Origin: an uncultured Acetatifactor sp.
GTDB lineage: Bacteria > Bacillota > Clostridia > Lachnospirales > Lachnospiraceae
Assembly (NCBI GenBank): GCA_910587555.1
Contig: CAJULV010000001.1
Coordinates: forward strand, 143,120 to 207,119
Direction of reading: 5' to 3'
Length of the DNA stretch: 64,000 nt
The notes beneath the pieces are model-generated. The model was not told the origin of the DNA. It was given only the letters and a program-made list of their open reading frames with translations, and ran no database searches. The position numbers and the translations under genes are program-made. This document shows, piece by piece, positions 43,301 to 50,996 of this stretch. Each line of letters opens with the position of its first letter. Position 1 is the stretch's first letter.

Positions 43301-43647
43301 AATTCACCTTGCAGGGAGCCAACATCCGCCTGCAGAAATGCCCGGAAGTATTTTTTGCGGCATCTGAGGATGCATACGAAAAGTACTCCCTGAACATGCT
43401 CTACAACGCGGAAAAGGGTTATATCGACGTGTTGGCGGGCAGATATGTGGATACCGGGCTGCAGGGAAACTGCCAGGTGTACACCTATTCAAAACAAGGC
43501 TTTGACGACAGCCGCGGCGCCAAGAAAAAGCTGCCCTTTGTGCTGGAGATACCGGCAGGGCGGGGAAAACTGGTTGCGGTGAGCCTGGAGACGGCAGGAC
43601 GAACAGGAGTTAACGCTAATCTGGATGCATTGCTGCGCGGCAGGTAA
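40312..43647 (+). CDS. Glycoside hydrolase family 2 protein
   Basis: A retaining exo-glycosidase of GH2, 1111 residues, of the beta-galactosidase/beta-glucuronidase clan. A sugar-binding sandwich (DYIARVYVNGCFVGTHEGLF, about residues 160-185) is followed by an immunoglobulin-like domain, then the TIM barrel (PRGKFYLNNRPVVLRGANEM), with acid/base Glu549 in SLINEPMS and probable nucleophile Glu653 in GCGEYGAEG. Another beta region follows. The domain boundary at residues 362-413 holds a 15-residue tandem repeat and a second Ala/Gly-rich insert lies about residues 860-925, both unusual. There is no signal peptide. GGAAGGA precedes the start. Located after uxaC, a glucuronidase or galacturonidase function is plausible but unproven. 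Confidence 0.88.
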   Translation: MGQMKEASGDIFQEIADNRIQAAQSEVPPVERHGRSFEKCGTPFPYGEVCFRQALSFEERREAFKRELAALRERYRPFMADYLPELEDGKEVQELTRFHFRYLEKGEIFTQRNRADALWEEVELPDYRGPAGEDGKWKGYYRTYFSGRETGPQERAVLQFQSVDYIARVYVNGCFVGTHEGLFAPFSFDITDCMQPGEGNELIVECENDIPMMGVGALLDGDKLYAATGPGWDDPETGWHHCPAGAGITGKVTLEYRPVVYLEDVFANTDIDAGVIQMRVGVRNYTEELQRDYKLRLRIVPKNFRGGPIAEYVHPVPYIGVGQNEYRFVVEMEGYRLWEPETPWLYGALLELVPAETVTDTEAAKAGGKPEMADNGEAAKAGGKAETADNRKAAKASGKPETVAGTEAAKAGRCVSRLTETVGIRKFVSDENSQPRGKFYLNNRPVVLRGANEMGHLQQCVMRGDLDMLVDDILIAKLCNMNYYRVTQRPVQREIYDYFDMLGMMHQCDLPLFSFMRRPQFAEGVRQCGEMEHLIRNHPSSVMVSLINEPMSIRRTPDPKSKGSVRSVTKGHRHLMRDELEAFFVAARQAIYTENPGRVVKNVEGDYEPPTVEGMPDFHCYTMWYSHHAIPIGKLLAGYLPPVKEGWMTGCGEYGAEGLDNLHVMETRYPAEWLEADEEGHWYPDRIVRSQTHSLQGDWYQEQNTMEDWVRESQIFQAKATALMTDAYRRRADIMNHTAIHLLIDAWPAGWMKTLVDCEREPKRAYFAYRDSLVPVRMNFYCPRTYVYGGETVPVEVWLLNDSGQDRMLQVQAAFGEENHMLEGTVKAASSAFLGTLNVTMPDLEQVREITVEGCVRDVTKAPAGKASAAASAVPAGEAPLTLAEPVGNTCTGELAGSMEKGLKRVPGDMALASETTACAGGRLYGEQLTFTVYPASWRIGPEAFAEGGSVTEAESGRVILPPLTGENREALERAVEEITGEGRTAVLTWGADKDVEFTLQGANIRLQKCPEVFFAASEDAYEKYSLNMLYNAEKGYIDVLAGRYVDTGLQGNCQVYTYSKQGFDDSRGAKKKLPFVLEIPAGRGKLVAVSLETAGRTGVNANLDALLRGR
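41395..41550 (+). repeat. 45-bp tandem repeat inside the GH2 gene
   Basis: Three 15-codon units start at 41395, 41440 and 41485, with a partial fourth to 41550. Each encodes a variant of EAAKAGGKPEMADNG. The units are in frame and lie in the linker between the immunoglobulin-like and barrel domains. Confidence 0.9.
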
Positions 43648-43716
43648 GTTCGGATTTCCATCCGGTATATGGATACAGCTATTTTCGGCATTGAGTGCAG
43701 AAAGGATACGAGGAAT

Positions 43717-46455
43717 ATGGAAAAGGCAAATAAGGTTAGAATGATCAGGGAAGCAACGGGAAGCGAGCGCATTGCCACAGGGCTTGAAAAGATTGAAAAG
43801 GCCCTGGCGCAGCGCGGGTTCCGGACAGAGTATGCGTCCGAGGCGGATTACGACGGCGGGAGCGTGCGGGACGGCGTCAGCAGCATCTATGTGGGAACCA
43901 GGCGGGACGGCGGTTTTATCCGGAAGCTGGAGGAGGAAAAGCTTCTGCTGTACCACACGGAGGAACCGGCAGGAGAGGGCTTTTACCTGGCATTTCTGTC
44001 AGGGCTGAACCTGTTTGTGGCAGTGGGCGGCACGGAGACAGGAGCCCTTTACGGCGCGTTGGAGCTTGCGGAGAGAATCCGCAGGGAGCAATCCGAGGAG
44101 GTGGCGGACCACGATCTGGCATTCGCGGACGCGCCGGTGTTCCGCTTAAGAGGGCCGGCCATCGGGCTGCAGCTGACGAAGGTGGAGCCGCCCAGGCTGA
44201 CCTATGAATATCCCATTACGCCGGCCAGGTTTCCCTGGTTTTATGAGAAGGAGATGTGGGAGAAGTTTCTGGACCAGCTGCTGGAGGAGCGCTGTAATGT
44301 GCTGTACCTGTGGACGGGGCAGCCGTTCTCTTCCCTGGTGAAGCTGGAGGATTATCCGGAAGCGCTGGAGGTGACGGAGGAGGAATATGAGAAAAACCGC
44401 GAGATGTTCGGCTGGCTTACGCAGGCCTGCGACAGGCGCGGCATCTGGCTGGTGCTGAAGTTTTACAGCATCCATATTCCGCTGCCCCTGGCGGAGAAAT
44501 ATCATGTGGATTTGCTTCAGAGCAATATCACGGAGCTGAACAGGGACTATACCTATAAATCCATTGTGAAATTTATTGCTTCCTTTCCCCATATCGGCCT
44601 TATGGTATGCCTGGGAGAGGCTCTGAGGGGCCTGCAGAACAAGACGGACTGGTTTATACAGACCATTATTCCGGCCGTGAAGGAGGGCGTGGCTCTGGCG
44701 GGCCTGAAGGAACTGCCGCCGCTGATTCTGCGCGGCCATGACTGCGATCCCAATGCCGTCATGGAGCAGGCGGTGCCTCTTTATGATCATCTCTATACAA
44801 TGTGGAAATATAACGGGGAGGGCCTTACCTCCTATCTGCCCACGGGAAAATGGCAGGATACCCATGTGCGCCTTGCATCCCATGGACAGACACATATTAT
44901 GAATGTACATGTGGTGGCGGATCTGGAGCCTTTCCGCTACGGCGCCACCGAATTTATACAGAAATGCATGCAGGCGGGCAGGAGCAGGCTGGGCTGCAAC
45001 GGGCTGCATTTGTATCCCCTGTTTTTCTGGGACTGGCCCTATTCTCCGGACAGGGAAGAGAAGCGGCTGCTGCAGGCGGAGAGGGACTGGCTGTGGTATC
45101 AGGCGTGGTTCCGTTACGCGTGGAACCCGGACAGGGATCCGGAGACGGAGCGGCTTTACTGGAGAGAAGTCTTCATGGAGCATTTTTCCACGGACATGGA
45201 CAGTGCGGACCGGATTTACCGCGCGGTCAACGCTCTGGGACAGTGTGCCCCGAGAATCCTGCGCAGGGTGGGCATCACCGAGGGCAACCGGCAGACACTG
45301 AGTTTGGGAATGACTATGAGCCAGTTTACCAATGTAAAGCGTTATAAGCCGAACTATGAATTGTGGCGTTCTGTCTCCACACCGGGGGAGCAGCCGGACG
45401 ACGAGATCTGCAGGGAACTTGCGGGGGAGGCCTTCTACGGGGAGACCACCGCAGACATGTGCAGGGAGGCGGTAGCTTACGCGAAACGGGCGGAGGAACT
45501 CCTTGGCTCCGTGCAGGAAAAAGCCGGAAAAAACAGGCGGGAGCTGGAATATTGGTTTACGGATGCGCAGGCCATGACGGCGCTTACCTTAAGCTATGCC
45601 AGGAAGCTGGAGGCTGCTTTCTGCATCCTGCGTTATAAATACACTATGGATGAGGACCTGAGGGGAGACCTGGGGCTGCTTCGGGCGGCAGTGGACCCCT
45701 GGGAGGAAAGCATGGAGCATTACCGCAGGCTGGCACGGTTGACGGAACAGACCTATCTGTACGCCTGCAGCATGCAGACCAGGCAGCGCAAGATTCCCTT
45801 TACGGACGGTTCGGCTTTCGGGCACTGGAGTCAGTGCCTGCCGGAATACGAGAAGGAATTTGCCTGCTTTAAGAAGCATCTGGAAGAGATGGAGCGGGGA
45901 ATTTTCCCCGGGGAAGGAGAGGAAGAAGCGCAGGAGGCAGACCCCCTTATCGGTGCGGACTTTGAACTTGGAGATTCAAACTGTGAGACCTACACGGTAC
46001 AAAAGGGTGAGAGCATTTTTACGGACATGGCCGCTCCGATCACCATGCTTGCGCCGGAACTGAAGGGCCTGACAGGAATCCGCTTCGGATTGGGAAATGC
46101 CATGGCGGAAGGCGCAAGGATTGTGCTGACGGTATCCCGGGACGTGAAGGTACTGATTGCCTACATGAATGCGGGCGGCGTGGAATGGCTGAAACTTCCC
46201 GACCTGGAGACCAACACCCATGCGGATGACAGAGGGGGCCTGAGTGTGGTGTATGCCAATGCGCTTCAGGCGGAAAACTGCCCCAACTGCAATATTCATG
46301 CCTATGCTTACGAGAAGGGGACACATGAGATTTATATGGGAACAGGAGGCTTTACCATCGTGGGCGTAGTGCCTGCGGACGCCAACCTGCAGGCGCGCAA
46401 TGCCGGGCTGTCAGGTGAGACACCGGAGAAAATGGACTGGCTTTACGAAGCGTAA
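43717..46455 (+). CDS. Large glycosidase-like protein, family not assigned
   Basis: A 912-residue protein I cannot place in a family. Residues 1 to about 135 resemble the accessory alpha/beta domain found before GH20, GH67 and GH115 barrels (FVAVGGTETGALYGALELAE). Then follows a probable TIM barrel (LRGPAIGLQLTKVEPPRLTY; ERCNVLYLWTGQPFSSLVKL; GLMVCLGEALRGLQNK; PPLILRGHDCDPNAVMEQ; LGCNGLHLYPLFFWDWPY), a helical region from about 560, and a C-terminal beta-sandwich (GVEWLKLPDLETNTHADD). No signal peptide. I start at ATG 43717, with AAAGGA 10 bases upstream, not the frame start at 43669. The architecture recalls alpha-glucuronidases. It is 69 bp after GH2 and 33 bp before the GH29 gene. Confidence 0.75.
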   Translation: MEKANKVRMIREATGSERIATGLEKIEKALAQRGFRTEYASEADYDGGSVRDGVSSIYVGTRRDGGFIRKLEEEKLLLYHTEEPAGEGFYLAFLSGLNLFVAVGGTETGALYGALELAERIRREQSEEVADHDLAFADAPVFRLRGPAIGLQLTKVEPPRLTYEYPITPARFPWFYEKEMWEKFLDQLLEERCNVLYLWTGQPFSSLVKLEDYPEALEVTEEEYEKNREMFGWLTQACDRRGIWLVLKFYSIHIPLPLAEKYHVDLLQSNITELNRDYTYKSIVKFIASFPHIGLMVCLGEALRGLQNKTDWFIQTIIPAVKEGVALAGLKELPPLILRGHDCDPNAVMEQAVPLYDHLYTMWKYNGEGLTSYLPTGKWQDTHVRLASHGQTHIMNVHVVADLEPFRYGATEFIQKCMQAGRSRLGCNGLHLYPLFFWDWPYSPDREEKRLLQAERDWLWYQAWFRYAWNPDRDPETERLYWREVFMEHFSTDMDSADRIYRAVNALGQCAPRILRRVGITEGNRQTLSLGMTMSQFTNVKRYKPNYELWRSVSTPGEQPDDEICRELAGEAFYGETTADMCREAVAYAKRAEELLGSVQEKAGKNRRELEYWFTDAQAMTALTLSYARKLEAAFCILRYKYTMDEDLRGDLGLLRAAVDPWEESMEHYRRLARLTEQTYLYACSMQTRQRKIPFTDGSAFGHWSQCLPEYEKEFACFKKHLEEMERGIFPGEGEEEAQEADPLIGADFELGDSNCETYTVQKGESIFTDMAAPITMLAPELKGLTGIRFGLGNAMAEGARIVLTVSRDVKVLIAYMNAGGVEWLKLPDLETNTHADDRGGLSVVYANALQAENCPNCNIHAYAYEKGTHEIYMGTGGFTIVGVVPADANLQARNAGLSGETPEKMDWLYEA

Positions 46456-46488
46456 ATTGGGCGCAGCGACTAAATTTAGGAGAACACC

Positions 46489-47937
46489 ATGGAATATGAA
46501 TATAAAGCAGCAAAGGGGCGTTTTGAGGCCAGCTTCGATTCCCTGTACGGGTTTTCCTGCCCGGAATGGTTCAGGAATGCGAAATTCGGTATCTGGTCCC
46601 ACTGGGGACCGCAGGCCGTACCCATGTACGGTGACTGGTATGCCCGTAACATGTATGTGGAGGGTTCGGACCAATATCTGTATCATCTGCGGACTTACGG
46701 GCACCCGTCCAGATTTGGATATAAGGATATTGTCCGGCTCTGGAAAGCGGAAAACTTTAACCCGGGAGAACTGATGAAGCGGTACAAAAAGGCGGGGGCA
46801 GGGTACTTTGTGGCCCAGGCGATGCATCATGACCATTTTTTCAACTTTGCTTCCGCCAGGAATCCCTATAACAGCGTGAACTATGGTCCAGGCAAGGATA
46901 TCGTGGGACTCTGGAAGGAGGCGGCTCTGAAGGAGGGGCTGGTATTCGGACTGAGCGAGCATCACGGCGCAAGCTTTGAATGGTTCAGTACAAACAAGCT
47001 CTGCGACACGAAGGGACCCATGAAGGGGATTCCCTATGACGGGCAGGACCCGGAATGGCGCGGCTTTTACCATGACAATGGGTTTACCGTGGAACCGGGG
47101 TATGTGAGGCATCATTATACATGGGACAGGAGATGGTTTCCCGTGTGGTATGAGGATGTAAAGGAAGCGGTGGACAAATACGAGCCGGAATTGCTGTACT
47201 CGGACGGCGCGCTGCCGTTTTACCGCAGTGACGCGGATATAACGGATTCCACCTGGCTGCCGGGATTGTCCATTGCGGCGCATCTGTACAACTCCAGCGA
47301 GGCGAAATATGGGGAGAACAGGGCCATCTACCTGCACAAGGACAGGCGTGAGGCATATCACCGCATCGGCGCATTGGATTTTGAACGCAGCACGGACAGG
47401 GAAATTCGGGAAAGGCCCTGGCAGACGGATACCTGCCTGGGGAACTGGTTCTATGATGTGAAGGCAGTTTATAAAACCGCCAGGCAGGTGACGGACCTGC
47501 TGACGGATGTGGTGTCGAAGAACGGGAATCTGCTGCTGAACATTCCGCAGAGGCCGGACGGTACGCTGGATGAGGAGTGCAGCTATATCCTGGACGGTAT
47601 CGGAAGATGGATGGAAGTAAATGGGGAAGGGATCCGGGGAACCAGGCCCTATCTGGTGAGCGGCGAAGGTGTCACACAGACGGAGGCGGAGAAGGAGACT
47701 GCTTGGACGCCTTATGATGTACGTTATACCGAAAATGAAAATACGGTGTATGCCTTCCTGATGGGACGTCCCAAAACGGCGGCGCTGCACTGCCTTCGGG
47801 ATGCCTCGTCGGTAAAAGAGGTGCGCCTGCTGGGATACGGAGAACTGGCATTTTCAGCGGATATGGGCATTCTGACGGCAGCGCTTCCGGAAGGGTTTGA
47901 ACCGGAAGGACCCTGCTGTCTGAAGATCGGTTTTTGA
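46489..47937 (+). CDS. Alpha-L-fucosidase, GH29
   Basis: Removes terminal alpha-L-fucose, 482 residues. Typical GH29 features: WFRNAKFGIWSHWGPQAVPM, the His-rich AQAMHHDHFFNF, probable nucleophile Asp239 in LLYSDGALPF, and SKNGNLLLNIPQRPDGTLDE. A C-terminal beta domain follows. It has no signal peptide, unlike many secreted GH29 enzymes, so it probably acts on imported oligosaccharides. AGGAG lies 7 bases before the start. With the second fucosidase (GH95) at 58563 the strain can address two fucose linkages. Confidence 0.93.
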   Translation: MEYEYKAAKGRFEASFDSLYGFSCPEWFRNAKFGIWSHWGPQAVPMYGDWYARNMYVEGSDQYLYHLRTYGHPSRFGYKDIVRLWKAENFNPGELMKRYKKAGAGYFVAQAMHHDHFFNFASARNPYNSVNYGPGKDIVGLWKEAALKEGLVFGLSEHHGASFEWFSTNKLCDTKGPMKGIPYDGQDPEWRGFYHDNGFTVEPGYVRHHYTWDRRWFPVWYEDVKEAVDKYEPELLYSDGALPFYRSDADITDSTWLPGLSIAAHLYNSSEAKYGENRAIYLHKDRREAYHRIGALDFERSTDREIRERPWQTDTCLGNWFYDVKAVYKTARQVTDLLTDVVSKNGNLLLNIPQRPDGTLDEECSYILDGIGRWMEVNGEGIRGTRPYLVSGEGVTQTEAEKETAWTPYDVRYTENENTVYAFLMGRPKTAALHCLRDASSVKEVRLLGYGELAFSADMGILTAALPEGFEPEGPCCLKIGF

Positions 47938-48004
47938 CAGGTGTCTTTCTTCCGGACAGACGAAGGACAGCGCATGAAGAGAGGGATAGGAAAGGGGTGT
48001 CGGT

Positions 48005-49225
48005 ATGACATGGCAGGAGATTGAGAAGGAATTGAAGAGAAGGAAATTACCGGAGCTGCTTTCCTTTTCGGACGGCGGCAGAGTGGAGAACGCACAGGAC
48101 TGGATGCGGAGGCGGACACAGATCAGGGAGCTTTTGTGCCGGGAATTTGCGGGATATGCCCCTGGGTTTTCTGTAACCACAGAGGGGGAGGCCTGTATTC
48201 GGGACGAAAACGCATACGGAGGGAAGGCGGTCAGGGAGAAAATTATACTGAATTTTAGTACACCATTCAATGCTTTTTCGTTTACTTTTGAACTGTTTAT
48301 ACCAAAGTCCGGGGACACAGGAAAAAAGCCCGTATTTGTGTATTTGGGATTTACGCAGACGCCGGCGGACGGGCCGGGGGAGGAGATTGTCGACAACGGA
48401 TTTGCACTGGCCCATATCAGTTATCAGGAGATTGCGCCTGATAAAAACGACGGTTTTGCCAACGGGCTGGGAACCTTCTGCACCAGAAATCCCTACGACA
48501 GCTGGGGAAAGCTGGGGATGTGGGCGTATGGTGCTTCCCGGGCGGCGGACTATCTCTCGGAGCGTCCGGAGATAGACGCCGGGCGTATGGCTGTTATGGG
48601 GCATTCACGCTTGGGAAAGGCGGCTCTTTTGTGCGGAGCCATGGACGAGCGGTTTTCCCTGACGGTGTCCAACGATTCCGGCGCAGGCGGGGCGGCGTTA
48701 TTTCGGGGAAAATGCGGAGAACGCGCGAAGAACTTGGCCGGAAGCAGCTGCGCCCACTGGTTCTGCGGCAATTTTGTCTCCTATGCGGACAGGGAAGAAG
48801 AATTACCCTTTGACCAGCATTTTCTGCTGGCGCTGACGGCGCCCAGATATCTCTATGTGGCGAGTGCTTCCGAGGACAGCTGGGCGGACCCGCTGTCGGA
48901 ATTCCTCTCCTGCGCGGCGGCATCTCCGGCATTTGAAATCTGCGGGGCGTCGTGCGCACCTTCTGCCTTTGAATCCGACGGAGTACAGCGTATGCCATCT
49001 GCTTTCGGGCCGGACGGGGTACGGCGCGTATGCCGGGGGCTGGTACTGGAAAGTGCGGCAGCGGAAGTCCCTGCAGTGTCCGAAAATGCCCATGACGCCC
49101 TCCTGCTGCCCACGACGCCCCTTCACCAGGGGCATATCGGATATCACCTGCGGCAGGGAACCCATCACCTGGGACGGGAGGACTGGCAGCATGTGATGGC
49201 GTTTCGCAGAAAACATGGGGTTTGA
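48005..49225 (+). CDS. CE15-like (glucuronoyl esterase-type) alpha/beta-hydrolase
   Basis: A 406-residue serine hydrolase. The nucleophile is Ser201 in VMGHSRLGKAAL, the GxSRxGK pattern of carbohydrate esterase family 15, followed by LTVSNDSGAGGAALFRGK, also typical; a C-terminal His in GTHHLGREDW is the probable catalytic base. CE15 enzymes cut esters of 4-O-methyl-glucuronate in xylan-lignin bonds, and other esters of uronates are conceivable here. No signal peptide. About residues 300-360 form a low-complexity insert with a 12-residue duplication (PSAFESDGVQRM/PSAFGPDGVRRV). Last gene of the GH2-GH29 operon, 67 bp after GH29. AAGGGG precedes the start. Confidence 0.82.
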   Translation: MTWQEIEKELKRRKLPELLSFSDGGRVENAQDWMRRRTQIRELLCREFAGYAPGFSVTTEGEACIRDENAYGGKAVREKIILNFSTPFNAFSFTFELFIPKSGDTGKKPVFVYLGFTQTPADGPGEEIVDNGFALAHISYQEIAPDKNDGFANGLGTFCTRNPYDSWGKLGMWAYGASRAADYLSERPEIDAGRMAVMGHSRLGKAALLCGAMDERFSLTVSNDSGAGGAALFRGKCGERAKNLAGSSCAHWFCGNFVSYADREEELPFDQHFLLALTAPRYLYVASASEDSWADPLSEFLSCAAASPAFEICGASCAPSAFESDGVQRMPSAFGPDGVRRVCRGLVLESAAAEVPAVSENAHDALLLPTTPLHQGHIGYHLRQGTHHLGREDWQHVMAFRRKHGV

Positions 49226-49230
49226 TAAAC

Positions 49231-49261
49231 GATTCCCGGAGTGCCCTTATTCCGGGGAGTC
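49231..49261. terminator. Hairpin between convergent CE15-like and yesN genes
   Basis: GATTCCCGGA (49231-49240) pairs with TCCGGGGAGTC (49251-49261) over a 10-nt loop, with one mismatch. It lies between two convergent stop codons and overlaps the end of yesN. There is no long T-run on the plus side, so bidirectional termination is only likely. Confidence 0.5.
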
Positions 49262-50758
49262 GTGTCCCTTCAGTTTCAGTTCCCTTCTGTACGTATTTGG
49301 GGATGCGTTAAAGCGTTTTTTGAACTGTCTGTTAAAATAGGTCTGGCTGGAAAACCCTGTCATGTCGGCAATGTCCTTCAGGCGGATATTGCTGTTTTCC
49401 ATCAGCCTGGCAGCATATTTCAGGCGTTCCTCATTGAGGTAGTCGTTGAAATAATACCCTGTCTGCTGGTGGAATATGGAACCAAGGTAGGAAGGATGCA
49501 TGTTCAGCCGGGCAGCCAGGGTTTTCAGGGAGACATCCTTATTGGAAAAATTATGGACTTCTTCCATGATCATCCGGACATATTGCTGGGCAGCGCTCTG
49601 GGGCAGCTCCCGTGCGGACAGCATGTCCCGGACGGAGAGGAACAGGGAGCGGATATTGGACAGAATGCAGTCCGTATCCGTACTGTCACACCGGTATTTG
49701 GAAAAAAGGGGGGGTATTAATTCGGCGCAACCGGAACTTTCCACCTGGCCGATCCCCCAGTTCATCACGGCAAGCTGAAGGGAAAGCCGCCTTTCAGGGG
49801 CAAGGGGTTCTAAAATTTTCCGGATGTCTGCCAGATAGCTTTCCTCCGATATCTCCTGAAAGTTCTGTTCGATGGCCTGCTGTCTGTGAAGCGGGAACAA
49901 CAGATAGCGGCAGTTTAAAAAGGACAGCGGAGAGTGCCGCAGCAGCTGGAACTTCTGGACGGCGTGGTAGCTGCTGCACACATCCGCGTAATTGTCCTCC
50001 GTGGTGCCCACGGACACGAAAAACGGAAAGTCCACAAGGGGGCGGAGCCTCTCGGTTTCGTTTTCGAACCGGAAGATATTGAAGTTTTCGGTGCTGCTCA
50101 GGATGCAGATGAACAGGCTGGGAGATTCGAAGTAAAAATGGCAGATATAGGTTCCCACAAAGGCAGAGAGGACGGTATCAAAGAGCAGGGGCATTTTGTC
50201 CGCATATTCGTCGGCCACGGAAAAAAGTACAACCGTGTAATTGTCCAGCTGCAGATTGACGCCCAGCATGGAGGCGCGGGCGATCAGCTCATCCTCTCCG
50301 AAGCTGCCCTTGCACCAGCCCTCCACAAAGCTGCTGCGGAAGGTGAGCATGGAAGGGCCGAAATTCCGGGATATTTTATTCCGGTCTTCCAGATGCCGGA
50401 CAATGGTGCTGATGGACTCCGACAGTTCATCCGGGTCCAGCGGCTTGAGAAGGTAGTTTTCGGCACCGCCCCGCATGGCCGAACGCACATAGTCGAATGC
50501 ATCATAAGCTGAGAGCACCAGAATGGACACGGAAGGATTGATTTCCCTGGCTCTCCGAATCAGCTCCGTTCCCATCATCTGGGGCATGGAGATATCCGTC
50601 AGGATCAGGTGAACGGGATGCTCCCGCATATACGCCAGCACCTCATGAGGGTCTGTAGCAGCCAGTGCGATTTCCATGTTGAAACCAAACCAGTCAATGG
50701 CTTTTTTCAGATCTTCCAACACAAATGCTTCATCATCTACAAATACTACCTGGTACAT
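49247..50758 (-). CDS. YesN-type AraC response regulator
   Basis: A 503-residue response regulator. Receiver at 1-120 with DD8-9 in FVDDEAFVLED, phosphoacceptor Asp55 (LILTDISMPQMMG) and Lys in LLKPLDPD; a long middle region without known motif; and a C-terminal AraC helix-turn-helix pair from about 395 (VSLKTLAARLNMHPSYLGSI; IADMTGFSSQTYFNRQFKKR). Its partner kinase YesM lies 4 kb away at 54858-56699, and the ABC importer they probably regulate sits between them on the other strand. Its consensus promoter is at 50829-50800. Confidence 0.92.
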   Translation of the reverse strand: MYQVVFVDDEAFVLEDLKKAIDWFGFNMEIALAATDPHEVLAYMREHPVHLILTDISMPQMMGTELIRRAREINPSVSILVLSAYDAFDYVRSAMRGGAENYLLKPLDPDELSESISTIVRHLEDRNKISRNFGPSMLTFRSSFVEGWCKGSFGEDELIARASMLGVNLQLDNYTVVLFSVADEYADKMPLLFDTVLSAFVGTYICHFYFESPSLFICILSSTENFNIFRFENETERLRPLVDFPFFVSVGTTEDNYADVCSSYHAVQKFQLLRHSPLSFLNCRYLLFPLHRQQAIEQNFQEISEESYLADIRKILEPLAPERRLSLQLAVMNWGIGQVESSGCAELIPPLFSKYRCDSTDTDCILSNIRSLFLSVRDMLSARELPQSAAQQYVRMIMEEVHNFSNKDVSLKTLAARLNMHPSYLGSIFHQQTGYYFNDYLNEERLKYAARLMENSNIRLKDIADMTGFSSQTYFNRQFKKRFNASPNTYRRELKLKGHDSPE

Positions 50759-50799
50759 AATCTGGTTCCTTTCTGTCCGGATGAAATATTCCCCTTTCC

Positions 50800-50829
50800 A
50801 TTATAGTAAAAAGGAAAAGAGTAAGTCAA
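50800..50829 (-). promoter_or_regulatory. Promoter of yesN
   Basis: On the minus strand TTGACT (50829-50824), 18-bp spacer, TATAAT (50805-50800). The leader is about 35 nt and has AAAGGA before the start. Confidence 0.7.
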
Positions 50830-50888
50830 GCCAAAATCGCGAAGGATATCGTGAGTCCTATATTGAATTTATTAAAAAACATGGAATC

Positions 50889-50910
50889 ATTTCAATATCA
50901 ATTGTGAAAT
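50889..50910. promoter_or_regulatory. Inverted repeat at the importer promoter
   Basis: ATTTCA (50889-50894) and TGAAAT (50905-50910) are perfectly complementary around ATATCAATTG, and they cover the weak -35 of the importer promoter. An activator such as YesN binding here would fit the poor -35 hexamer, though AraC-type factors often use direct repeats. Confidence 0.4.
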
Positions 50911-50919
50911 TTTTATAAT
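50891..50919 (+). promoter_or_regulatory. Promoter of the ABC importer operon
   Basis: TTCAAT (50891-50896), 17-bp spacer, TATAAT (50914-50919). The perfect -10 with a poor -35 suggests activator dependence. Confidence 0.55.
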
Positions 50920-50996
50920 AAAATAAAGTCATTCAGAAAACAAGAGAAAAAATGTACATGCAAGAAAAGCATTCCAGTAAAAAGGAGGTAAGCAAG

